Positions 55,531-63,474 of a DNA stretch of 64,000 nt are shown here, in pieces. The DNA is from Crocinitomicaceae bacterium. Its GTDB lineage: Bacteria > Bacteroidota > Bacteroidia > Flavobacteriales_D > Crocinitomicaceae. Position 1 is the first letter of the stretch. Each line of letters opens with the position of its first letter. The position numbers were made by a program, and so were the translations under genes. The DNA is taken from assembly GCA_028689775.1 (NCBI GenBank), contig JAQVCM010000010.1, forward strand, positions 1 to 64,000, read 5' to 3'. Below the pieces are notes generated by a model. That model was not told the origin of the DNA. It ran no database searches and worked only from the letters and a program-made list of their open reading frames with translations.

Positions 55531-56342
55531 ATTTCAGCCTTTCAGGCCTGTTTTTAATAGTGGTTTACTTTTGGTTCGATGGGCTAATATCCGTCGTTAT
55601 TGGATTACGGCCTTTCAGGCCTATTTATATTGGTGTTTTAGTTTTGGTTCGATGGGCTAACACCCATCGTTATTGGATTACGGCCTTTCAGTCCTGTTTA
55701 TATTGGTGTTTTACTTTTGGTTCGATGGGCTAACATCCATCGTTATTGGATTACGACCTTTCAGGCCTTTTTATATTAGTGGTTTAACTTTTTTCGATGG
55801 GCTAATATCCGTCGTTATTGGATTACGGCCTTTCAGTCCTGTTTATATTGGTGTTTTACTTTTGGTTCGATGGGCTAACACCCATCGTTATTGGATTACG
55901 GCCTTTCAGGCCTGTTTATCATTGGTGTTTTTGTTTTGATGGGCTAACATCCATCGTTATTGGATTACGACCTTTCAGGCCTGTTTATATTAGTGTTTTA
56001 GTTTTGGTTCGATGGGCTATCACCCATCGTTATTGGATTACGACCTTTCAGGCCTTTTTATATTAGTGGTTTAACTTTTTTCGATGGGCTAACATCCATC
56101 GTTGTTGGATTACGGCCTTTCAGGCCTTTTTATATTAGTGGTTTAACTTTTTTCGATGGGCTAATATCCGTCGTTATTGGATTACGGCCTTTCAGTCCTG
56201 TTTATATAAGTGTTTTAACTTTTTTCGATGGGCTAACATCCGTCGTTATTGGATTACGGCCTTTCAGGCCTGTTTATATTGGTGTTTTACTTTTGGTTCG
56301 ATGGGCTAACACCCATCGTTATTGGATTACGACCTTTCAGGC
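55531..56342. repeat. Tandem array A: 11 units of about 73 bp, each with two hairpins
   Basis: Units run 72-73 bp (starts of CGATGGG at 55577, 55650, 55723, 55795, 55868 and so on to 56299). Each holds hairpin 1 (CGATGGG, six bases, CCCATCG or variants such as TCCGTCG), then GTTATTGGATTAC, then hairpin 2 (GGCCT-TTC-AGGCC or variants), then a T-rich spacer. It opens with ATTTCAGCCTTTCAGGCCTG, the same as array B. The unit is not a multiple of three, so frames crossing it are chance. It lies between tyrS and the 175-bp element. Confidence 0.95.
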
Positions 56343-56517
56343 TAAATAGATTACAAATTTTAATATACTACTATCTATGAAATGATTAAGATTAATACTT
56401 CATTAATAATTCTACCACCAATCTAGCTTTGCCCTGAAAGGGTAACATCTCTTAACATAGGGTGCAGCCCTATGTTAATAAAATGCACAAGTAACCAAAG
56501 CACTGAAAGTGCGTAAT
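56343..56517. repeat. 175-bp flanking element, copy L
   Basis: AT-rich first 85 bases, then hairpins ACCCT-GAA-AGGGT style (here GCCCTGAAAGGGT), AACATAGGG / CCCTATGTT around TGCAG, and GCAC-TGAAA-GTGC near the end. It differs from copy L' (57511) at about seven positions by eye. It stops two bases before the transposase stop codon. Confidence 0.93.
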
Positions 56518-56519
56518 CT

Positions 56520-56972
56520 TTAACTCCACACATACTTCTCATCATATTCTACCTTGTATTTTTTTAGAAACGCTCTATATTCATCCTGAAATGTTTTTTT
56601 ACGATGATGTTCTTTTTGATTAGCGATATAGTTTATTACTATTTGTATTTCAGATGGATTTACTGAAAAAGCACCATAACCATCTTGCCAATAAAAGTTT
56701 GCATAAGCGTCGCCTTTTGTTTTTATCCATTTAGAAGAGTGGGACTTTAGCTCTTCCATTAACTTTATAAGTAAAACCTTTTTGGAAAGTAAGCATAGGA
56801 TATGAATATGATCATAATGACCACCAACTTTTAAAACTTGACACTCCATCTTATTACAAATACCGCCAAGATAATTATGCAATTCATTTTCTATAGCTTG
56901 ATTAATTAGTGGTTCACGATGTTTAGTACTAAACACGATGTGGATATAATTTTTAACGAGTGACTGTCCCAT
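56520..56972 (-). CDS. IS200/IS605-type Y1 transposase (REP-associated)
   Basis: 150 residues, the length of classical TnpA. HUH motif His55-Ile-His57 in GGHYDHIHIL and the nucleophile Tyr115 in VINYIANQKEHHRKKTFQDE (split at the end). WQDGYGAFSV precedes it. Enzymes of this group cut and join single-stranded DNA at hairpin ends. The frame fits exactly between element L (2 bases away) and array B (9 bases before the ATG), with an AGGCCTGAAAGGCT hairpin close before the start, which could affect translation. It lacks TnpB. Confidence 0.93.
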   Translation of the reverse strand: MGQSLVKNYIHIVFSTKHREPLINQAIENELHNYLGGICNKMECQVLKVGGHYDHIHILCLLSKKVLLIKLMEELKSHSSKWIKTKGDAYANFYWQDGYGAFSVNPSEIQIVINYIANQKEHHRKKTFQDEYRAFLKKYKVEYDEKYVWS

Positions 56973-56981
56973 GTTTTTATT

Positions 56982-57510
56982 ATTTCAGCCTTTCAGGCCT
57001 GTTTATATTAGTGGTTTTAGTTTTGGTTCGATGGGCTAACACCCATCGTTATTGGATTATGACCTTTCAGGCCTATTTTTATTAGTGTTTTAGTTTTGGT
57101 TCGATGGGCTAACACCCATCGTTATTGGATTACGACCTTTCAGGCCTATTTATATTGGTGTTTTAGTTTTGGTTCGATGGGCTAACATCCATCGTAGTTG
57201 GATTACGATCTTTCAGGCCTATTTATATTGGTGTTTTAGTTTTGGTTCGATGGGCTATCACCCATCGTTATTGGATTACGGCCTTTCAGGCCTATTTTTA
57301 ATAGTGGTTTACTTTTGGTTCGATGGGCTAACATCCGTCGTTATTGGATTACGGCCTTTCAGGCCTGTTTTTATTAGTGTTTTAGTTTTGGTTTGATGGG
57401 CTAACACCCATCGTTATTGGATTACGACCTTTCAGGTCTGTTTATATTAGTGGTTTTATTTTGGTTCGATGGGCTAACATCCATCGTTATTGGATTACGG
57501 CCTTTCAGGC
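56982..57510. repeat. Tandem array B: 7 units of the same two-hairpin repeat
   Basis: Same unit and same opening ATTTCAGCCTTTCAGGCCTG as array A, seven copies of hairpin 1 and eight of hairpin 2. One hairpin 2 at 57426-57438 reads GACCT-TTC-AGGTC, a fully compensated double change. It ends CTTTCAGGC directly on element L', as array A does on L. Confidence 0.95.
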
Positions 57511-57685
57511 TAAAAAGATTACAAATTTTAATATACTACTATCTATGAAATGATTAAGATTAATACTTCATTAATAATTCTACCACCAGTCTAGCTTTAC
57601 CCTGAAAGGGTAACATCTCTTAACATAGGGTGCAGCCCTATGTTGGTAAAACGCACAAGTAACCAAAGCGCTGAAAGTGCGTAAT
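57511..57685. repeat. 175-bp flanking element, copy L'
   Basis: Direct repeat of 56343-56517 with the same length. Differences that fall in hairpin arms mostly keep pairing: ACGCAC here against ATGCAC in L facing GTGCGT, and GCGCT against GCACT facing AGTGC. It ends about 47 bases before the recQ stop codon. Confidence 0.93.
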
Positions 57686-57732
57686 TTCCCAGAGCCAATC
57701 TCAATTTTCATATTTCGGTAACTTAAAGTTAA

Positions 57733-59871
57733 TCACTCAATATTTATAACTTCACTCTCTATTACACTCAAAACCAATCGAATCTTTCCATAATCAATCT
57801 CACCATTCAAGGCTTCGTGAATTGGTTTTAGCGCATTAGTCAATTCCATTCCTTGAATTACTTCGCGGATGCGTTTTATTTCATCTTCGGAGACGTATTT
57901 ATGAATTTCAATTGGGTAGCCTTCTGAAAATAATTTCGCCAAATGGGAATAAATGGTAGTCACCTGCATGTTGCGTTGTTGGGCGATTTCCTCTAAACTT
58001 AAATCTTGTTTTAACAGAATCAAGGTTTCTTCGTAGGTGGAAATCTTTGGACGGTTTTCTTCCAAATGCGTTTTGATGACATCCATGAATTGATAACCAT
58101 AACTTTCTAATTTTTGATTTCCAACACCTGAAATGCCTAGAAAAGCTGACTCTGTTCTTGGTAGTTCAATGGTCATTTCGTGTAAAGTAGCATCGTTGAA
58201 AATGACATACGGAGGAACGTTCTTCTCAACTGCAATTTTACGACGCAGCATTTTCAAACGGTCGAATAGAATTTCTTGTTTCGTAAGTTCGGTTGTTGTA
58301 ACTGGAGTTCGAGTGGACTTTTCGCCACGAGCAGCTTTTTCTTTCTTCGCTTCCCGGATTTTAGGGGCGGTCAATTGAATTTGTGTTCCTTTGAATAGGA
58401 CGTCATTTCCAAAGTCAGTTACTTTCAAACTCATGTGCTGATCGTAAGCGACTTCAAAAAGCCCTAAATTTTTCATTTCTATCAAATGGTGCGACCAGTT
58501 GTTCCAACTCATATCCGCACCAATTCCGTACGTTTTTAGTTCTTGATAATTCCCGTTGTAAACCGCAGCGTTTTTCGCACCGCGAAGGATGTCAATCAAA
58601 ACGTGCATCGTTACTTTTTCATCTGTTCGTTTGATGCAAGACAATGCTTTTTGTGATAAAATAGTTCCATCCAAATAGGCTGGTGGATTTTTACAAACAT
58701 CGCAATTTCCGCAATTCTCTTGAAGCGATTCACCGAAATAAGCCAATAAGATTCTTCTTCTACATGTCGAGGCTTCGGCGTATTGAAGCATGCGATCAAG
58801 TTTTTCTAATAAGAGTTCACTTTGACTGCTGTCTTTCGCAAAATCAGTGAGTAGAACCACATCGCGGTAATTGTAGTACAAACGCGTCACCGAAGGCATT
58901 CCGTCTCGACCAGCGCGACCAATTTCTTGGTAATAACCTTCCATGTTTTTAGGCAAGTTGGTGTGAATTACCCAACGAACGTTGGATTTGTCGATTCCCA
59001 TTCCAAAAGCAACGGTGGCGCAAATTACAGGAACCTCATCTTTCACGAAATCCTCTTGTACTTGAGAACGTTCATCCGGACTTAATCCTGCGTGATAATA
59101 TTCTGAATTAATTCCTGCTGCTCGAAGTGCCAAAGACCATTCTTCGGTCTCTTTTCGACTCAAGCAATAAATAATCCCAGATTTATCTCCTTGTGATTTA
59201 ATAAATTGAATGATTTCTTGTTGCTTTTCCTTTTTCGGAATGTTTCCCATCACTTCCAAACTCAAATTTGGCCTGTCAAAAGAAGAAGTGAATAAACGAG
59301 GATCTTTTAACCCCAAATTGGTAACAATGTCCTTTTTGGTGATCTTATCCGCAGTAGCCGTTAATGCGATAAACGGAATACTTGGATCGATTTTCCGTAT
59401 TTCTTGAATCATTTTGTATTCCGGACGGAAATCGTGTCCCCACATCGATACACAATGTGCTTCATCAATTGCAACCAATGAAAACTTGAAATCGCGCAAC
59501 CATGTTTGGACGCCAGAAGCTAACGTTTCAGGAGAAATGTAGAGAATCTTTAATTCCTTATTTCTCGCTTTCATCAAAATTTGATTTTTCTGAGCTTCCG
59601 ACTGCGAACTGTTGATGAAGCCAGCTTCTACACCATTTGCCAACAAACTTTCCACTTGATCTTTCATCAAAGAGATAAGCGGTGAAATAACCAAGGTGAC
59701 ATCTTCTAACATCAAAGCAGGAATTTGAAAACAGATGGATTTTCCACCGCCAGTTGGCATCAATACCAAAGCGTCTTTTTTTGCCAGTACATGTTCGATG
59801 ATTTCTTCCTGGTACGGACGAAATGAATCGTAACCAAAAACTTTCTTCAGCAAGTGATGAGCTTCTTTCAT
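57733..59871 (-). CDS. recQ: ATP-dependent DNA helicase RecQ
   Basis: 3'-5' helicase. 712 residues: Walker A MPTGGGKS at 38-45, DEAH box at 136-139 (AIDEAHCVSMWGHDFRPEY), QIGRAGRDG motif VI near 322, a four-Cys zinc site (STCRRR, NCGNCDVC near 377-397), RQC winged helix, HRDC (near 560-640, FLGISGVGNQKLESYG) and a C-terminal HTH-like tail (EEIAQQRNMQVTTIYSHL). The last domain is frequent in Bacteroidota and Gram-positive RecQ. Single gene, convergent with tyrS across the repeat module. Confidence 0.95.
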   Translation of the reverse strand: MKEAHHLLKKVFGYDSFRPYQEEIIEHVLAKKDALVLMPTGGGKSICFQIPALMLEDVTLVISPLISLMKDQVESLLANGVEAGFINSSQSEAQKNQILMKARNKELKILYISPETLASGVQTWLRDFKFSLVAIDEAHCVSMWGHDFRPEYKMIQEIRKIDPSIPFIALTATADKITKKDIVTNLGLKDPRLFTSSFDRPNLSLEVMGNIPKKEKQQEIIQFIKSQGDKSGIIYCLSRKETEEWSLALRAAGINSEYYHAGLSPDERSQVQEDFVKDEVPVICATVAFGMGIDKSNVRWVIHTNLPKNMEGYYQEIGRAGRDGMPSVTRLYYNYRDVVLLTDFAKDSSQSELLLEKLDRMLQYAEASTCRRRILLAYFGESLQENCGNCDVCKNPPAYLDGTILSQKALSCIKRTDEKVTMHVLIDILRGAKNAAVYNGNYQELKTYGIGADMSWNNWSHHLIEMKNLGLFEVAYDQHMSLKVTDFGNDVLFKGTQIQLTAPKIREAKKEKAARGEKSTRTPVTTTELTKQEILFDRLKMLRRKIAVEKNVPPYVIFNDATLHEMTIELPRTESAFLGISGVGNQKLESYGYQFMDVIKTHLEENRPKISTYEETLILLKQDLSLEEIAQQRNMQVTTIYSHLAKLFSEGYPIEIHKYVSEDEIKRIREVIQGMELTNALKPIHEALNGEIDYGKIRLVLSVIESEVINIE

Positions 59872-59985
59872 AATTTGTGTTTTTTCAAGTTTGCTATACT
59901 AAGATATAACAATAATTGACTTGCACAAACATTTTTTGATTAGAATTTCATCATTTTTTATTTTAGTAATTCGGATTTAGTGCAT

Positions 59986-61176
59986 TTAACGATTCTTTCT
60001 TCTCTCTTTACGCTCCGCTTTTTCCTGCTTATCAGTAGTAAATACGTCTTTCAATTTATCCCAGAATGTTTGGTCAGCTTCATCTTTTCCAACAGAACCT
60101 AAACTAATTGTACCATCAATTTCAGGATCATACGCTTTGATGATTGCATTTCTTAAAATGTTTACAACTGTTTGCCAAACGTCAATATCTGGTTGGTCAT
60201 ACCTTCCTGAAATTGGGACTTTCGTACCTGTTCTATCTTTTGGGAAATTTTTGGTAACGTTGAAAGTAAGACCAACAACTGCTTGCCAAAGCGTATTTAA
60301 TGCAGGCTTGTCGTGTTTGAAACTCAATACTTTTACATCGTTTAAAATAGGCTTCAAATAACCTTTCGTTTCACCATTCAGCATTGCAAATTCAGCGGCA
60401 ACAGCAAAATCGCCTCTTTCGAAATCAAAATTCGCATAAGCGGTTGTAAATGCATTTAATTCCGTTAAATCTACGTTTTGAATATCTAGGTTCAAATCCA
60501 TATCTGGAAGTTCTTTTAAAATGTTTAAATCTCCTTTTAATGTCAAATCTCCTTTATTTAAAACCTTGGAAGTAATTTTTAATTTAGATGGAAGTGCTTT
60601 TTTATCATCCTGAGAATTGGTTAAATTCTCAGCGAGTAAATATAAATCCGTCATTTTTAAATTGACAGGTGGAGCAGAAGTTAAATTCTCAAATTCAATC
60701 ATTCCGCCATTAATTTCAAAGCGGTTAATTTTTAAGGGAATGAAATCGATAATGGGCTGAACCCAAGATACACCACCTTCTTGTTTTTTGTCTTCATCTT
60801 TACTATCGGAAAAATAAAGACGCAAGTCATCCAGTATTATTTCACTAACAATCGCACCGTTAAAAATCTGTTTCCACTCTACGGAGATATCTGCATTTTT
60901 ACAATAAACGAACGGTTTTTCGACCTCATTTGAGGTCATTCTCAAATCAAATTCCTTCAGGATCATTGCGCCTCTAAAGAGATGCAAATCCACATCCTCT
61001 AAGGTACAGTGATAACCTTCAACTTTGTTAATAGCTTTCACCAATTGGTTTTTGATTATAAATGGAAGCGCAATTCTAACGCCAATTAATACTGCTAAAA
61101 AACTAAGTAGAATGATTCTGTTTCTGCGCTTTTTCTGGAGTCTAGCTGGGTCAAATATTTTTCCTCTTTTTTTCAT
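59986..61176 (-). CDS. DUF748 / AsmA-like envelope protein
   Basis: 396 residues. One membrane helix (about 20-38, IILLSFLAVLIGVRIALPF) after a basic start, then a periplasmic beta-rich body (YHCTLEDVDLHLFRGAMILK, ISVEWKQIFNGAIVSEIIL, KMTDLYLLAENL) and a basic tail KAERKERRKNR. These strands match DUF748/AsmA-type proteins, which may form lipid-carrying grooves between membranes. Role here unknown. Single gene; an AGCTTGTA / TACAAGCT dyad lies 25-77 bases upstream. Confidence 0.8.
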   Translation of the reverse strand: MKKRGKIFDPARLQKKRRNRIILLSFLAVLIGVRIALPFIIKNQLVKAINKVEGYHCTLEDVDLHLFRGAMILKEFDLRMTSNEVEKPFVYCKNADISVEWKQIFNGAIVSEIILDDLRLYFSDSKDEDKKQEGGVSWVQPIIDFIPLKINRFEINGGMIEFENLTSAPPVNLKMTDLYLLAENLTNSQDDKKALPSKLKITSKVLNKGDLTLKGDLNILKELPDMDLNLDIQNVDLTELNAFTTAYANFDFERGDFAVAAEFAMLNGETKGYLKPILNDVKVLSFKHDKPALNTLWQAVVGLTFNVTKNFPKDRTGTKVPISGRYDQPDIDVWQTVVNILRNAIIKAYDPEIDGTISLGSVGKDEADQTFWDKLKDVFTTDKQEKAERKERRKNR

Positions 61177-61493
61177 AAAAGTGTAATTGAAGGTTATTCT
61201 AGCTTGTATGTCTTTTTATTCCTTCTAAGTTAACTTTTAAGAACTTACAAGCTGCGGATTGAAAGGAGTTTGAGATGTTAAAAAAGCTAAATAATCGAGT
61301 TGTTCAGAATCATTTTATTGAAAATAAAACATAGCTATTCTTGATTTAGGCTTATGACTGTCAGTTATTTGTGTTGATTTTGGTGTTTCGATGGAAAACG
61401 TCAATTAAATGAGATTTAAAGATGGTTTAAATATCACTCAATTAACACTTTTTATAATTTCTAGCGTGCTCACTTTTGATTATTGTGTGCTTT
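61177..61493. other. Gene-free region between DUF748 and YoaK genes
   Basis: Contains an AGCTTGTA (61201) / TACAAGCT (61246) inverted pair enclosing AAGTTAACTT, possibly a regulatory or leader structure of the DUF748 gene. Otherwise nothing seen. Confidence 0.4.
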
Positions 61494-62222
61494 TTAGTTT
61501 CTTCTCATCACCTTACGGGTCGTTTTTAGGTAATAAAAACGAACTCTACTTAATGAAATTCCAAACAGCAAGATCAGTCCTGCGATTGCTAAGGTTTGGA
61601 TTCCAATTTGAGAATAGAAGACACCACTCACAATTCCGCCGGTAAAGAAAGAACCAATGATTGAAATGTGCAATCGGATGGAAGCTTTCAGTTGTTTTCT
61701 TTGCGAAGGTTTTTTGAAAAAGAACAATTGCGATAATTCAATGCCTAGGTCGGTGAAAAGTCCTGTTAAGTGCGTGGTTCTTACGATGGAATTGGAAATC
61801 ACAGTTACCAGCGAGTTTTGTAAACCCATGGCAAACAAAAGTAAGAATGCCAAAAGATTGGGGGAGAACTTTATCAAATAAGCCCCTTGAAAAGCCACCA
61901 AAAATAAAATGAAACTCTCTATTAAAATGGGGACTGTGTAACTATATCGAACATTTCTTTTCGCAAGTGATTCAACGATTACATTGGCGATAAACGCTCC
62001 GAGAAAAAAGAAGAAAATATATAGAAAATAAATGAATCCTTTTCCAAATTCCATGCTGTAAATTTCCTCAGTGAAAAAAGCAAAATGTCCGGTTACATTG
62101 GTTGTCAGTTTATGTACAGCTAAAAAACCTGCCACATTCACCATTCCAGCAACAAAAGAGAGTAGAGTTGCAATTCGGATGTTGTGTTTGGTGGTTCTTG
62201 ATTTTCCGCTGTGTTTAAACAT
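61494..62222 (-). CDS. YoaK family (DUF1275) membrane protein
   Basis: 242 residues with six hydrophobic segments. DUF1275 features include SFVAGMVNVAGFLAVHKLTT, TNVTGHFAFF, AMGLQNSLVT and RTTHLTGLFTDLGIEL. The family is uncharacterised and probably a small-molecule transporter. It starts 11 bases after the stop of the upstream secreted protein gene. Confidence 0.9.
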   Translation of the reverse strand: MFKHSGKSRTTKHNIRIATLLSFVAGMVNVAGFLAVHKLTTNVTGHFAFFTEEIYSMEFGKGFIYFLYIFFFFLGAFIANVIVESLAKRNVRYSYTVPILIESFILFLVAFQGAYLIKFSPNLLAFLLLFAMGLQNSLVTVISNSIVRTTHLTGLFTDLGIELSQLFFFKKPSQRKQLKASIRLHISIIGSFFTGGIVSGVFYSQIGIQTLAIAGLILLFGISLSRVRFYYLKTTRKVMRRN

Positions 62223-62233
62223 GGATTTTGGAT

Positions 62234-62989
62234 TTAATGATGATCAATTCCATCAAAATAAATCTCAGAGATGACTGTATTTTGAAATTTCAGTCCTTTG
62301 TACACTTCTAAAATTTCAAATTTCAAAGTCCAATCTTTTGCATTTTTTAAATTCGTTCTGTCTGCAAAACCAATCGCGTCAAATTTAAAGGACTGCGTTC
62401 CTCGAATGTCTTTTAAGTTTAAAATTGCAATAACTTCATCGTTGTAAGATATTTTTAGCTTTTTGACACGAGCATTGTTTTTGTATGTTTCTTCGTTAAG
62501 TACAGCGCCATTTACCACTTTGATTTCCGTAATTCGTGGAGAAGCACCTTCAAATGTGTACAGTAAATATTCGCCAATTCCGTATCCAGCTACGCCTTCC
62601 GCCCAAGCGTATTCGTAATTCAGATCGTGTGCATTTTCTGGATAATATTCATTTTCACCCTGTGCTACAAGAAAACTAGATGCAGATACTTCTTTTGGTC
62701 CGCCAGCACAATACCAACTGCAACCGCCACCAATGATGTCCCAATAACTTTCTTCGGTTTCCACCTGATTATCTAGAAGCGCTTGTTCTTCTTTGCTTAA
62801 GTCAGCATATTTCAAACCAGTCTTTAGTTTCTCCCAGATTTTTTCTAAAACTACTTTATCAGCGTGGTATAATTTTTCATCTTCTTGATTCAAAGCTAAC
62901 AACTCAATGGAATCTGGTTGACGTTCTTTTACTTGTGAAAATCCCCAAGAGATGAATGAAGCGAATAGAATGGATACGAGAAAATTCAT
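62234..62989 (-). CDS. Secreted protein with discoidin-like (NADase-type glycan-binding) domain
   Basis: 251 residues from ATG 62989 with signal peptide MNFLVSILFASFISWGFSQ. The C-terminal 170 residues have a jelly-roll pattern: VSASSFLVAQG, AHDLNYEYAWAEGVAGYGIG, IKVVNGAVLNEETYKNNARV and AKDWTLKFEILEVYKG, as in discoidin / NADase-type glycan-binding domains. A cluster GGGCSWYCAGG holds two Cys. It probably binds a sugar in the envelope or outside; ligand unknown. Co-oriented with the YoaK gene. Confidence 0.75.
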   Translation of the reverse strand: MNFLVSILFASFISWGFSQVKERQPDSIELLALNQEDEKLYHADKVVLEKIWEKLKTGLKYADLSKEEQALLDNQVETEESYWDIIGGGCSWYCAGGPKEVSASSFLVAQGENEYYPENAHDLNYEYAWAEGVAGYGIGEYLLYTFEGASPRITEIKVVNGAVLNEETYKNNARVKKLKISYNDEVIAILNLKDIRGTQSFKFDAIGFADRTNLKNAKDWTLKFEILEVYKGLKFQNTVISEIYFDGIDHH

Positions 62990-63381
62990 ATGTGATTTTT
63001 TAACATTAAATACACACAAACATACGATTAATTAAGCAATCGTATTGAATGCTTCATCGAATTATTTTACTACAAAAAGGGAATCTCGTCTGAAAAAAAG
63101 GTGAAAAGCTTCATGAAATTTAGAAAATAAAATCAAGTACAATAATGAATACTTAGAAGTGGGGCCAAGCTTCATTTTTACTTCCGACAAATGAGCGATA
63201 ACAAGGTATTTCTTTCCAAAAATCTTGATTTTCAAACTCATCACAATAAAATAAATCCTTGTTTTTTTTTCGATTAAAATCAATATTTAAAAGTTAAATA
63301 TAAAAAAGTTGTTTTTATAATTAATTAAGCCTAGTATTGCATCAGTGCACTACTCAATTATTAATAGTAACTACAAAAAAA
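62990..63381. other. Gene-free divergent region
   Basis: AT-rich. A 73-codon minus-strand frame (63062-63283) lacks a plausible leader and looks like chance. Near 63332 TAGTATTG is one base off the -7 consensus and could serve the following genes. Confidence 0.4.
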
Positions 63382-63474
63382 ATGAAAAAACTAATTTTAA
63401 CAGGTTGCGTAACTCTGCTTGGAGTATTCGTTTCCGCACAATTTAGTTTACATCTAAAACACCACAACTTATGA
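63382..63474 (+). pseudogene. Signal-peptide-only mini ORF, relic of a secreted protein gene
   Basis: Encodes 30 residues: a full Sec signal (MKKLILTGCVTLLGVFVSAQ) and then FSLHLKHHNL and stop. Its stop overlaps the start of the next gene (ATGA). Most likely the remains of a secreted protein gene whose body was deleted; a translated leader that couples the next gene is the other view. Confidence 0.5.

Noticed and set aside
55673..56066. Two overlapping plus-strand frames within array A encoding repeated FDGLTSIVIGLRPF-type peptides
   Set aside because: The unit of 72-73 bp is not a multiple of three, so the frames arise from repeat sequence read in turn in three frames; no ribosome site or signal.
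57169..57396. Plus-strand 75-codon frame in array B
   Set aside because: Same repeat artefact as in array A.
55531..57510. CRISPR array
   Set aside because: The 73-bp units are repeats throughout, with no unique spacers of constant length and no cas genes nearby.
63062..63283. 73-codon minus-strand frame
   Set aside because: Lys/Phe-rich chance frame in AT-rich DNA, no start context.
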